From: Chryseobacterium oranimense
GTDB lineage: Bacteria > Bacteroidota > Bacteroidia > Flavobacteriales > Weeksellaceae
DNA: 64,000 nt
NCBI RefSeq assembly: GCF_900129755.1
Contig: NZ_FQWT01000007.1
Location: 171,600 to 235,599, forward strand
Direction of reading: 5' to 3'
Shown here: positions 8,700 to 17,319 of the stretch, in pieces
Numbering within the stretch: the first letter of the stretch is position 1
How the letters are laid out: each line of letters begins with the position of its first letter
Notes under the pieces: generated by a model
What the model saw: only the letters and a program-made list of their open reading frames with translations
Databases searched by the model: none
Told to the model about the DNA's origin: nothing
Position numbers and translations under genes: made by a program

Positions 8700-10220
8700 A
8701 TGAAAATAAATAACTTTTTAGAACTGAAGGATTTTCAAAAAATTATCATTGAGAACGGAAAAATTGAACTGGACGAATCACTTTTGGATAGAGTAGAAAC
8801 AAGTTTTCAGTTTTTGAAGGAATTTTCGAAAAATAAAGTAATATACGGAGTCAATACAGGTTTCGGACCCATGGCTCAGTTCAAGATCAGCGATGAAGAT
8901 ACCCACCAGCTTCAGTATAACCTGATCAGAAGTCACTCTTCAGGAATCGGGAACCCATTGCCGGCCGAGGAAGTAAAAGCATGTATGCTGGCCAGATTGA
9001 ATACCCTTTCACTTGGAAATTCCGGCGTTCATCAGTCCGTTGTTCATTTACTTAAAGAATTGATCAACAGAGATATTATACCGTTGATTTTCGAGCACGG
9101 GGGAGTTGGTGCAAGTGGCGATTTGGTACAGCTTGCCCATCTTGCTTTAGTGCTGATCGGAGAGGGCGAGGTTTTTTATAAAGGTGAAAGAAAAGCCACA
9201 AAAGAAGTTTTTGAGACTGAAGGTTTAGAACCTATCAAAGTAGAAATCCGTGAAGGTCTGGCTTTAATGAACGGAACTTCTGTTATGTCCGGAATAGGAA
9301 TCGTTAACGCATACAAAGCGAATCAGTTAACAGATATTTCCATCAGGCTTTCCTGTGCCATTAATGAGATTGTTCAGGCTTATGATGATCATCTTTCCGA
9401 AGCTTTGAACGGAACCAAAAAACATTACGGTCAGCAGAAAGTAGCAGAAAGAATGCGTGTCCATTTATCCGACAGTAAGCTGATCAGAAAAAGAGAAGAT
9501 CATCTTTATACCCACTTTGAAGAGCAGGAAAAAGTATTTAAGGAAAAAGTTCAGGAATATTATTCATTAAGATGTGTTCCTCAGATCCTGGGACCTGTTT
9601 TAGATACACTGGAATACACTGAAAATGTTCTTGAAAACGAGATCAATTCAGCCAATGATAACCCGATCATCAATGTAGAGGACAAACATGTATACCATGG
9701 CGGAAACTTCCACGGAGATTATATTTCGCTGGAAATGGATAAGCTGAAAATTGTGGTTACCAAGCTGACAATGCTGGCAGAAAGACAGCTGAACTACCTC
9801 TTGAATGCAAAGATCAACGAAATATTGCCTCCTTTTGTAAATTTAGGTAAATTAGGCTTTAATTTCGGAATGCAGGGAGTACAGTTTACAGCAACTTCTA
9901 CTACTGCAGAAAGTCAGATGCTGTCCAACTCCATGTATGTTCACAGTATACCTAATAATAATGATAATCAGGATATTGTGAGCATGGGAACCAATGCTGC
10001 TGTCATCTGCCGGAAAGTGATAGAAAATGCATTTGAAGTGTTGGCGATTGAAGCCATCACAATCATTCAGGCTGTTGAATATCTTGGTTTTCAGGATAAA
10101 GTGTCATCTTCTACCAAAGAACTGTATGACGAGATAAGAAAGATCATTCCTGCATTCTCAGACGATATGGTGATGTATCCGTATCTGGAAGAAGTGAAGA
10201 AATATTTAAAAGCAATGTAA
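8700..10220 (+). CDS. Tyrosine ammonia-lyase (aromatic amino acid lyase, HAL/PAL family)
   Basis: Removes ammonia from L-tyrosine to give p-coumarate, the aryl starter of flexirubin, using the self-formed MIO cofactor. The MIO triad Ala-Ser-Gly lies at about residues 138-140 in a GGVGASGDLVQL context, and the NTGFGP loop and the NSANDNPI motif are intact. Length is 506 residues. The sequence closely resembles the characterised F. johnsoniae tyrosine ammonia-lyase as I remember it, including NLIRSHSSG. The substrate-selectivity pair here is Ser-His, as in histidine ammonia-lyases, not the His-Leu of the Rhodobacter enzyme. I chose ATG at 8700 over a TTG three bases earlier. It heads the + block of the pigment cluster. 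Confidence 0.9.
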   Translation: MKINNFLELKDFQKIIIENGKIELDESLLDRVETSFQFLKEFSKNKVIYGVNTGFGPMAQFKISDEDTHQLQYNLIRSHSSGIGNPLPAEEVKACMLARLNTLSLGNSGVHQSVVHLLKELINRDIIPLIFEHGGVGASGDLVQLAHLALVLIGEGEVFYKGERKATKEVFETEGLEPIKVEIREGLALMNGTSVMSGIGIVNAYKANQLTDISIRLSCAINEIVQAYDDHLSEALNGTKKHYGQQKVAERMRVHLSDSKLIRKREDHLYTHFEEQEKVFKEKVQEYYSLRCVPQILGPVLDTLEYTENVLENEINSANDNPIINVEDKHVYHGGNFHGDYISLEMDKLKIVVTKLTMLAERQLNYLLNAKINEILPPFVNLGKLGFNFGMQGVQFTATSTTAESQMLSNSMYVHSIPNNNDNQDIVSMGTNAAVICRKVIENAFEVLAIEAITIIQAVEYLGFQDKVSSSTKELYDEIRKIIPAFSDDMVMYPYLEEVKKYLKAM

Positions 10221-10298
10221 TTATCCTTGATAATGAATTGTTATACACAAAGAACGGAATTTAACTTAAAAAAACTAAAACTAAATAAACACTAACAC

Positions 10299-11030
10299 AT
10301 GAAATGTGCAATTGTCACAGGCGGCTCCAGGGGAATTGGAAGAGCAGTCTGTATAAAACTGGCGGAAGAAAAAAACTACCATATACTCATCAACTACGCT
10401 TCTAACGAAACCGCAGCAAAGGAAACTCTGGCTAAAGTAGAAGAGCTTGGAGCTACAGGAGAGATCCTTAAATTTGATGTGGCCAATGCCGAAGAAAGCC
10501 TGAATGTTTTAACGAAATGGCAGGATAAAAACCCTGACGCAATTGTTGAAGTAATTGTAAACAACGCCGGTATTACAAGAGACGGATTATTCATGTGGAT
10601 GCAGAGTGAAGACTGGAACAGTGTGATCAACACAAGTCTTAACGGATTTTTTAACGTAACCAACTTCTTTATCCAGAAACTTCTACGCAATAAATACGGG
10701 AGAATCATCAATATGGTCTCTGTTTCCGGGGTAAAAGGAACTGCGGGGCAAACGAATTATTCTGCGGCAAAAGCAGCTTTGGTAGGCGCTACAAAAGCAC
10801 TGGCCCAGGAAGTTGCCAAGAGAAATATTACGGTAAATGCAGTGGCACCCGGATTTATCAGAACAGATATGACCCAGGATTTCAATGAAAACGAAATGAA
10901 AGCCATGATCCCTGCCAACAGATTTGGAGAAGCCGAAGAAGTGGCGGATCTTGTAGCCTTTTTAGCTTCTAAGAAAGCTTCATATATTACCGGGGAAGTA
11001 ATAAACATTAATGGGGGAATTTATTCATAA
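10299..11030 (+). CDS. 3-ketoacyl-ACP reductase (FabG-type SDR) of the polyene pathway
   Basis: Short-chain dehydrogenase of 243 residues that reduces the beta-keto group of the growing ACP-bound chain with NADPH. Visible features are the TGGSRGIGRAV cofactor loop (residues 7-17), NNAG (88-91), and the catalytic Ser (141 or 143), Tyr154 and Lys158 in YSAAK. Position between the ammonia-lyase and a ketosynthase indicates a dedicated pigment enzyme (ApeQ-like) and not the housekeeping FabG. ATG start; 78 bases after the lyase stop, with no terminator in between. Confidence 0.9.
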   Translation: MKCAIVTGGSRGIGRAVCIKLAEEKNYHILINYASNETAAKETLAKVEELGATGEILKFDVANAEESLNVLTKWQDKNPDAIVEVIVNNAGITRDGLFMWMQSEDWNSVINTSLNGFFNVTNFFIQKLLRNKYGRIINMVSVSGVKGTAGQTNYSAAKAALVGATKALAQEVAKRNITVNAVAPGFIRTDMTQDFNENEMKAMIPANRFGEAEEVADLVAFLASKKASYITGEVININGGIYS

Positions 11031-11062
11031 ATCAGGTAGCAGATAAAAGGTAGCAGTAAAGA

Positions 11063-11083
11063 CCTGCAACCTGCAACCTGCAA
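11063..11083. repeat. Tandem 7-base repeat, three units
   Basis: CCTGCAA occurs three times head to tail in the gap between the ketoreductase and ketosynthase genes. Just upstream, GGTAGCAG occurs twice. Similar low-complexity spacers are, from memory, common between genes in Flavobacteriia. Confidence 0.7.
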
Positions 11084-11102
11084 TCTAAAATCTTAATTAT
11101 AA

Positions 11103-12323
11103 ATGGAAAATAGGGTTGTAATTACCGGGATGGGAATTTATTCTTGCATCGGGACCTCTCTGGAAGAGGTCAGAGAATCCCTATATCAAGGAAAATCCGG
11201 TATTGCTTTGGTTCAGGAAAGAAAAGAATTCGGGTTCAGGTCCGGCCTTACTGGAGTAGTGTCTAAGCCGGATCTTAAAAACCTGCTGAACAGACGCCAG
11301 CGTGTAAGCATGGGAGAGGAAAGCGAATATGCTTATCTTGCTACCACAGATGCCCTGAAACAGGCAGGAATAGATCAGGATTTCCTGGATGCTCACGAAG
11401 TGGGAATTTTATACGGAAACGACAGTGTTTCTCAGGCAGTTGTAGAATCTATTGACATTGCCAGGGAAAAGAAAGATACAACATTGATGGGATCCGGAGC
11501 GATCTTCAAATCAATGAATTCAACGGTAACCATGAACCTTTCAACGATTTTTAAGCTGAAGGGGATCAATCTTACCATCAGTGCAGCCTGTGCGAGCGGT
11601 TCCCATTCTTTGGGCCTTGCTTACATAATGATCAAAAACGGATTCCAGGATATGATTATCTGTGGAGGCGCACAGGAAACCAACAAATATTCAATGGCAA
11701 GCTTTGACGGCCTTGGAGTTTTCTCAGTAAGAGAGGACGAGCCCACAAAAGCCTCAAGACCTTTTGATGCAGGAAGAGACGGCCTTATCCCGAGCGGGGG
11801 AGCTGCCAGCCTTATTGTAGAAAGCCTGGAATCTGCACAGAAAAGAGGCGCCACCATTCTTGCAGAGATTGTAGGCTATGGATTCTCTTCAAATGGCGGA
11901 CATATCTCTACACCAAACGTTGACGGCCCGGCCTTAGCTATGGACAGGGCCCTGAAACAATCCGGATTAAAAGCGGAAGACATCGATTATATTAACGCTC
12001 ATGCGACATCCACACCAATCGGTGATGCCAATGAAGCTAAAGCGATCCATGAGATCTTCGGAAGCGAAGTTCCGGTAAGTTCTACAAAATCCATGACCGG
12101 CCATGAATGCTGGATGGCAGGGGCAAGTGAAGTAGTGTACTCCATTCTGATGATGCAGAACGATTTCATAGCCCCGAACATTAACCTGGAAAACCCTGAC
12201 GATGAGGCGAAAAAGATAAATTTGGTCTCAAAAACGAAAAATCAAAAAATTGACGTATTTTTGTCGAATTCTTTCGGATTTGGGGGCACCAACTCCGCAT
12301 TAATAGTTAAAAAATTTGATTAA
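11103..12323 (+). CDS. Beta-ketoacyl-ACP synthase (KAS I/II type)
   Basis: Ketosynthase of 406 residues that condenses malonyl-ACP with the growing chain. The catalytic triad is complete: Cys163 in AACASGSHS, His in NAHATSTP and His in SMTGHECW. The usual FabF length and the position directly before an ACP gene (stop at 12323, ACP start at 12328) point to a co-translated elongation pair for the aryl polyene (ApeR- or ApeO-like). It is one of three complete KAS I/II-type genes in the pigment region. Confidence 0.92.
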   Translation: MENRVVITGMGIYSCIGTSLEEVRESLYQGKSGIALVQERKEFGFRSGLTGVVSKPDLKNLLNRRQRVSMGEESEYAYLATTDALKQAGIDQDFLDAHEVGILYGNDSVSQAVVESIDIAREKKDTTLMGSGAIFKSMNSTVTMNLSTIFKLKGINLTISAACASGSHSLGLAYIMIKNGFQDMIICGGAQETNKYSMASFDGLGVFSVREDEPTKASRPFDAGRDGLIPSGGAASLIVESLESAQKRGATILAEIVGYGFSSNGGHISTPNVDGPALAMDRALKQSGLKAEDIDYINAHATSTPIGDANEAKAIHEIFGSEVPVSSTKSMTGHECWMAGASEVVYSILMMQNDFIAPNINLENPDDEAKKINLVSKTKNQKIDVFLSNSFGFGGTNSALIVKKFD

Positions 12324-12327
12324 AAAC

Positions 12328-12582
12328 ATGGAAAGGGAAAAAATTGTTGACATCGTTAATGATTTCTTAGTAAACGAATTCGAAGTGGATGGCGATGAGA
12401 TCAGCAATGATGCCAACCTGAAAAAAACACTCGGGCTGGACAGTCTGGACTATATTGATATGGTCGTGGTTATTGAATCTAATTTCGGGGTGAAATTAGG
12501 AGAGGCAGATTTCAAAAAAATGGTGACATTTGATGATTTCTACACTACTATTGAAAATAAAATTGCTGAAAAAAACGCATAA
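12328..12582 (+). CDS. Acyl carrier protein
   Basis: A short acidic protein of 84 residues with the phosphopantetheine attachment site in GLDSLDYID (the serine carries the prosthetic arm). It carries pathway intermediates as thioesters. I chose ATG at 12328 (MEREKIVDIV), four bases after the ketosynthase stop, over an upstream in-frame TTG at 12316 inside that gene. One of two ACPs in the cluster; the other is at 24330. Confidence 0.93.
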   Translation: MEREKIVDIVNDFLVNEFEVDGDEISNDANLKKTLGLDSLDYIDMVVVIESNFGVKLGEADFKKMVTFDDFYTTIENKIAEKNA

Positions 12583-12627
12583 CTATCGATTGAACTTTAT
12601 TTTTTTAATAATGTAACAATAGAACAA

Positions 12628-12671
12628 TGTACCAGTATAACAGTAAATTAAACTATTGTTATGCTGGTACA
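12628..12671. repeat. Long imperfect hairpin downstream of the ACP gene
   Basis: TGTACCAGTATAACA (12628-12642) pairs with TGTTATGCTGGTACA (12657-12671) with one wobble position and a 14-base loop. It is not followed by a T run, so it is not a standard terminator. The sequence resembles the hairpin at 24261-24314 and the tandem repeat at 24638-24669, which flank the second ACP gene. Confidence 0.65.
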
Positions 12672-12695
12672 CTGATAAATTGGTAAACTGTACAT

Positions 12696-13580
12696 ATGAA
12701 CAAGTGGAAAGGTAAATCTAAAGGAACCATAACGGGATATAAAATATTCGTTTGGTGCATTAGAAATATCGGCATACGGAGTTCATATTTTGTACTTTAC
12801 TTTGTAGCTTCCTATTATTTTTTATTCCTTAAAAAAAGCAACCGCTACATCTTTTATTATTTTCAGAAAAGATTGGGCTATGGATATTGGAAATCAAAGG
12901 TTTCCGTATTCAAAAGCTATTTTACCTTCGGAAAAGTTCTGATTGATAAAACCGCAATTTCTGCCGGCCTACGGGAAAAATACACCTACGAATTTGATGG
13001 TGTTGAAAACCTTACCAGTCTTCTCGCTGAAAAAAAAGGCGGAGTTCTTATAAGTGCCCACATCGGAAATTTTGAAATCGCAGAACATTTCTTTGCAGAT
13101 ATCGATTTCGACTGCCAGATCAATCTGGTGACTACGGATCAGGAAGTAACCGTAATCAAAGAATACCTGGAAAGCGTTGCTGTAAAACGCAGCAATATCA
13201 AATTCATTTACGTCAAAGATGATATGTCCCATATTTTTGAGATCAATCAGGCTTTGTCCAACAATGAGCTGATCTGCTTCACGGGAGACCGTTATTTTGA
13301 AGGTTCAAAATATCTTGAAGCAGACCTTTTGGGGAAAAGTGCCAGATTTCCGGCCGGTCCTTTCCTCATTGCCTCACGGCTGGGGGTTCCCGTGGTTTAT
13401 GTGTATGTAATGAAAGAAAAGAACCTGCATTATCATTTATACGCAAGGGTGGCAAAAAATATTAAAAGCCGTGATTCTCAGGGACTTCTCAATTCCTACG
13501 TGCAGAACCTCGAAACCATGATCAGAAAATATCCCCTTCAATGGTTCAATTATTTCGATTTTTGGGATGATATTGATTAA
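12696..13580 (+). CDS. LpxL/HtrB-type lysophospholipid acyltransferase-like protein
   Basis: A 294-residue membrane-bound acyltransferase. An N-terminal hydrophobic segment (about residues 28-46) is followed by the catalytic HxxxxE motif, HIGNFE at residues 122-127, in a GVLISAHIGNFEIAE context, and a later GDRYFEGS block. Family members transfer acyl chains from ACP to a hydroxyl. In aryl polyene clusters such a gene (ApeD-like) is thought to attach the polyene to a lipid or partner. Here it could also esterify polyene and resorcinol, but two other acyltransferase candidates exist. ATG start just after the hairpin repeat. Confidence 0.82.
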   Translation: MNKWKGKSKGTITGYKIFVWCIRNIGIRSSYFVLYFVASYYFLFLKKSNRYIFYYFQKRLGYGYWKSKVSVFKSYFTFGKVLIDKTAISAGLREKYTYEFDGVENLTSLLAEKKGGVLISAHIGNFEIAEHFFADIDFDCQINLVTTDQEVTVIKEYLESVAVKRSNIKFIYVKDDMSHIFEINQALSNNELICFTGDRYFEGSKYLEADLLGKSARFPAGPFLIASRLGVPVVYVYVMKEKNLHYHLYARVAKNIKSRDSQGLLNSYVQNLETMIRKYPLQWFNYFDFWDDID

Positions 13581-13714
13581 TTTTTCTAATTTTAACAACG
13601 AAAACTAATTAATAAACTCAAATCATCCGGCAATTCAGAAAATGTGATACGGTTTGCACCATTTTCCCAAACCTGAATTTCCGTTAAAATAAAAACACAC
13701 ACACTTTTCCTCTT

Positions 13715-15250
13715 TTGAAAAAAGAATACGACATACTTGTGATCGGCAGCGGATTGGGAGGCCTTGTTTCGGCTCTTATTTTGGCCAAAGAAGGCCTGAA
13801 AGTCTGTGTTCTGGAAAAAAACAACCAGTACGGCGGAAACCTTCAGACTTTTTCAAGGGAAAAGCTCATCTTTGATACCGGAGTTCATTATCTGGGCGGT
13901 CTTTCAAAAGGACAGAATCTTCATCAGTTCTTTTCCTATCTCGGAATTATGGATGATCTGAAGCTGCATAAAATGGATGAAGACAGCTACGATAAGATCT
14001 CTTTTGGTGATGAAAACATTGAATATCCTCATGCGCAGGGCTATGAAAATTTTGTAGAGCAGCTTACAGCTTATTTTCCCAATGAAAAGCAGAATTTAGA
14101 AAGCTATTGTGAAGAAATCCAGTATGTATGTGCCCAGTTTCCAAGATATCAGATAGTCGGGAAAGAAAGCTACAATGAAGAAATTCTCCACCTGAATACC
14201 AAAAGATTTATAGAATCTGTTACCCAGGACAAAAAGCTGCAGGCAGTATTGCTGGGTTCCAATTTTTTATATGGCGGCGACTCTGAAAATATTCCGTTTT
14301 ACGTTCACGCACTGACGGTAAATTCCTATATTCAAAGTGCTTATAAATGTGTAAAAGGAGGAAGCCAGATCACAAAACTGCTCATTAAAAAACTTCGCGA
14401 ACATGGTGCAGAAGTACATAAACATTCCGAGGTTTCTGAATTTATTTTTAATGAAACGGGAGTCTTATCTTCCGTAAAAACAAAAGAAGGAAAAGAATAT
14501 ACAGCGAAAAAATTCATTTCCAACATAGAAATACGTTCTTTTATTAAATTAATAGGAGAAGAAAAGCTTAGAAAATCCTTTTTGAACAGGGTCCTGAGCT
14601 GGGAGCCCGTTTCATCATGCTTCAGTGTTTATCTGATCCTGAAACCACAGTCATTCCCGAACTTCAATTATAATATTTATCATTATTCGTCAGAAGAAAT
14701 GATATGGAATGCATTCCGCTACACCAAAGAAAGCTGGCCGGAAACCTATATGCTTTCCTCCACACCCTCAAAACACCATCCCGATTATGCTGAAAGCCTT
14801 ACAGCCATTTCTTATATGGATTTTGAGGAGGTCAAAGCCTGGAAAGAAACTGTAAATACCGTTGCCGATGAGCATGAAAGGGGATTGAAATATGAGCAGT
14901 TCAAATTAGAAAAAGCAGAAAAAATGATTACTGCCCTGGAAAAGAAAATTCCCAACCTCAGACATTTCATAAAAAGCATTTATACTTCATCGCCGCTGTC
15001 TTACAGGGATTATATAGGCAGCTTTGAAGGAAATATGTACGGCTACATGAAAAACTCGGATAATCCGCTGAAAACAATGGTTTCTCCAAGGACAAAAATT
15101 GATAACCTGTTTCTGACAGGCCAATCTGTGAATATGCATGGAATTCTGGGAGTAACGATTGGAGCATTCAACACCTGTGCGGAAATCCTGGGAAAAGAAC
15201 TGATAGACGGCCGTTTGAAACAAATGATCAATACTCATGAGAAAAAATAA
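13715..15250 (+). CDS. FAD-dependent phytoene desaturase / retinol saturase-like oxidoreductase
   Basis: A 511-residue flavoprotein. The N-terminal dinucleotide-binding loop GSGLGGLVSA (about residues 10-19), a YGGNLQTF segment and the C-terminal TGQSVNMHGILG motif match the carotenoid-isomerase/retinol-saturase group. It may oxidise, reduce or isomerise conjugated double bonds of the polyene chain; the actual reaction is not evident. The start is TTG at 13715 (MKKEYDILVIGSG), since no ATG lies between it and the glycine loop. It overlaps the next gene by 14 bases, so the two are likely translated together. Confidence 0.82.
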   Translation: MKKEYDILVIGSGLGGLVSALILAKEGLKVCVLEKNNQYGGNLQTFSREKLIFDTGVHYLGGLSKGQNLHQFFSYLGIMDDLKLHKMDEDSYDKISFGDENIEYPHAQGYENFVEQLTAYFPNEKQNLESYCEEIQYVCAQFPRYQIVGKESYNEEILHLNTKRFIESVTQDKKLQAVLLGSNFLYGGDSENIPFYVHALTVNSYIQSAYKCVKGGSQITKLLIKKLREHGAEVHKHSEVSEFIFNETGVLSSVKTKEGKEYTAKKFISNIEIRSFIKLIGEEKLRKSFLNRVLSWEPVSSCFSVYLILKPQSFPNFNYNIYHYSSEEMIWNAFRYTKESWPETYMLSSTPSKHHPDYAESLTAISYMDFEEVKAWKETVNTVADEHERGLKYEQFKLEKAEKMITALEKKIPNLRHFIKSIYTSSPLSYRDYIGSFEGNMYGYMKNSDNPLKTMVSPRTKIDNLFLTGQSVNMHGILGVTIGAFNTCAEILGKELIDGRLKQMINTHEKK

Positions 15251-16919
15251 CAGATTTACCGTCTTATTCAGGGGAATTCAGTTGGTCCTTATCTTTTTCC
15301 TTATTTCATGTGGAGTCTCAAAATCAATCCATCATATTCCAGAGATCAGTACGTATGCGCTGGAAACTCCGGAAGTGAGCAAGATCAACGATTCTACGTT
15401 CAGTTTCAACCGGAATTATTTAACCAAAAATAAACAGCAGATCTGGGAACTTTATATCAAAGGTAATCCTTTACAGCTGGGATATAACAACGGAGCTTTA
15501 ACCCAAAACCTGATGCAGAAGCAGGAAGAAATTTTCTTCTCAAAAGTGGAAGGCTTTGTTCCTTCAAAATTTAAACAAAAACTGCTTCGCGGATTCCTGA
15601 AATGGTACAACAGAAAAATGTACCTGAACGTAAGGGAAGATTACCAGGCAGAACTTTATGGTCTGTCCCGATATTCCTCAGATAAGTACAATTTTATTGC
15701 ACCAAAATACCTTCGGAGCTTGTATCTTCACGGAGCCCATGACATTGGGCACGCTATGCAGGACCTGGCTATGGTAGGATGTACCTCACTGGCTGTCTGG
15801 AACGAAAATACGGAAGACGGGGATCTCCTCATCGGAAGAAATTTCGATTTCTATGTCGGGGACGATTTTGCTAAAAATAAGCTGGTAGAATTTGTAGAAC
15901 CGGAAACCGGAATTCCCTATATGTCTGTAAGCTGGCCCGGAATGATCGGTGTAGTTTCAGGAATGAATAAAGAAGGAATTACCGTAACGATTAATGCCGG
16001 AAAATCTAAAATTCCTTTGACTGCCAAAACCCCGATATCTTTGGTAACACGGGAAATTCTGCAGTATGCGAAAAATATTGACGAAGCGATCGCCATTGCT
16101 AAAAAAAGAAAAGTTTTCGTCTCGGAATCCATTCTGGTGGGCAGTGCAAAAGATAAAAATGCTGTAATTATTGAAGTTTCGCCTAAAAACTTCGGAGTGT
16201 ATAAAGTGGAAAATACCAGCCGGATGTTCTGTACGAACCATTTTCAGTCCGAAGCTTACAAAGATGATAAAAGGAACCAAAAGCACATTATAGAAAGTCA
16301 TTCCCAATACCGTTATGAAAAGCTCCAGGAACTTCTTCAGGAGAATAAAAAACTGAATCCTGAAAAAATGGCAGCCATTTTACGTGATAAATCCGGTTTG
16401 AAAGGTGAAAAAATAGGATACGGAAATGAAAAGGCGATCAATCAGCTGCTGGCCCATCATGCGGTTATTTTTTCTCCTGAAAAAAGACTGGTTTGGGTGT
16501 CCTCAAATCCTTATCAGCTGGGAGAATTCGTATGTTATGATCTGAACGAGATCTTTTCCGGCAAACAGGCAGAAGAAAGCTTACAGGCAAAAACAGCACT
16601 AAATATCGCAAGAGACCCTTTTGCGGATTCAGAGGAGTACCATCATTATGAAATGTCCAAAAAGCTTGGTGCGGAAGTGAATAATGCCATCGATCATAAG
16701 GATATTGTATTAACAGATGATTTTATTCCCTACTATCAGTCCATGAATCCGGATTTCTGGCTGGTTTATTACCATGCCGGAAGATATTACTTCGGGATCA
16801 ATGAGTTTGAAAAAGCTAAAACTGAGTTTGAAAAGGCTCTGACAAAAGAAATTACCACTGTTCCGGACAAACAAAATGTGGAAAAATATCTGAAAAAAAC
16901 GCTAAAGAAATTAAGATGA
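15237..16919 (+). CDS. C45-type autoproteolytic acyltransferase/hydrolase, predicted lipoprotein
   Basis: A 560-residue member of the acyl-CoA:6-aminopenicillanate acyltransferase group. The N-terminus ends in a lipobox LISC with Cys25, so the protein is probably anchored to the membrane and faces the periplasm. Cys182 in VGCTSLAVW is the expected N-terminal nucleophile after self-cleavage, and GRNFDFY follows as in the family. A short TPR-like tail is present near residues 500-560. It may form or cut an amide or ester of the pigment. ATG at 15237 lies inside the end of the preceding gene. The family call is good; the substrate is inference. Confidence 0.8.
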   Translation: MRKNNRFTVLFRGIQLVLIFFLISCGVSKSIHHIPEISTYALETPEVSKINDSTFSFNRNYLTKNKQQIWELYIKGNPLQLGYNNGALTQNLMQKQEEIFFSKVEGFVPSKFKQKLLRGFLKWYNRKMYLNVREDYQAELYGLSRYSSDKYNFIAPKYLRSLYLHGAHDIGHAMQDLAMVGCTSLAVWNENTEDGDLLIGRNFDFYVGDDFAKNKLVEFVEPETGIPYMSVSWPGMIGVVSGMNKEGITVTINAGKSKIPLTAKTPISLVTREILQYAKNIDEAIAIAKKRKVFVSESILVGSAKDKNAVIIEVSPKNFGVYKVENTSRMFCTNHFQSEAYKDDKRNQKHIIESHSQYRYEKLQELLQENKKLNPEKMAAILRDKSGLKGEKIGYGNEKAINQLLAHHAVIFSPEKRLVWVSSNPYQLGEFVCYDLNEIFSGKQAEESLQAKTALNIARDPFADSEEYHHYEMSKKLGAEVNNAIDHKDIVLTDDFIPYYQSMNPDFWLVYYHAGRYYFGINEFEKAKTEFEKALTKEITTVPDKQNVEKYLKKTLKKLR

Positions 16920-17281
16920 TTCCCAAACATATAAAACTGCTGTTCTGCATTCCTTTTATAATCATTATTGCTTATACGATTTACCTGTTTACAAGATACG
17001 GCTCTATTCCGGATATTATTCCCATTCATGGTTACGGCGGAAAGAATGACGGATTTGGAAGCAAATTGTTTCTTTTTGCTCCTGTCGTATTGAACCTTAT
17101 CATTTTAGCTTTTATCTGGCTTATTATAAGGAAGCCGGAGAAGATTAAATTTACTTTTGAGGCAAAAGAAGAAGATGAGGCAAAAACCTACTATCAGTAT
17201 CAATTGGTTTTAGTCATTCTCGCCATATTTGTGACCATGGTTATGAGTCCGTTATCTTTTTCGGATGTTGTCTTTAAGTAA
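16916..17281 (+). CDS. Small DUF1648-like membrane protein
   Basis: A 121-residue inner-membrane protein with three hydrophobic segments (about residues 7-25, 49-67 and 95-112). The stretch YGSIPDIIPIHGYGGKNDGFGSK resembles the DUF1648 signature, where a Pro-x-x-x-His pattern precedes an Asp and a Gly-Ser-Lys. Function unknown. Its ATG overlaps the preceding stop as ATGA, so it ends the + block of the pigment cluster. It faces the convergent glycosyltransferase gene across 38 bases that hold no strong terminator. Confidence 0.75.
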   Translation: MIPKHIKLLFCIPFIIIIAYTIYLFTRYGSIPDIIPIHGYGGKNDGFGSKLFLFAPVVLNLIILAFIWLIIRKPEKIKFTFEAKEEDEAKTYYQYQLVLVILAIFVTMVMSPLSFSDVVFK

Positions 17282-17319
17282 TGATTTCTTATTAAAAAAC
17301 AGGAATATTTTCGTTCCGG

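Noticed and set aside
17282..17319. Terminator between the convergent small membrane protein and glycosyltransferase genes
   Set aside because: Only a weak GGAA/TTCC pairing with no stable stem or T run was visible.
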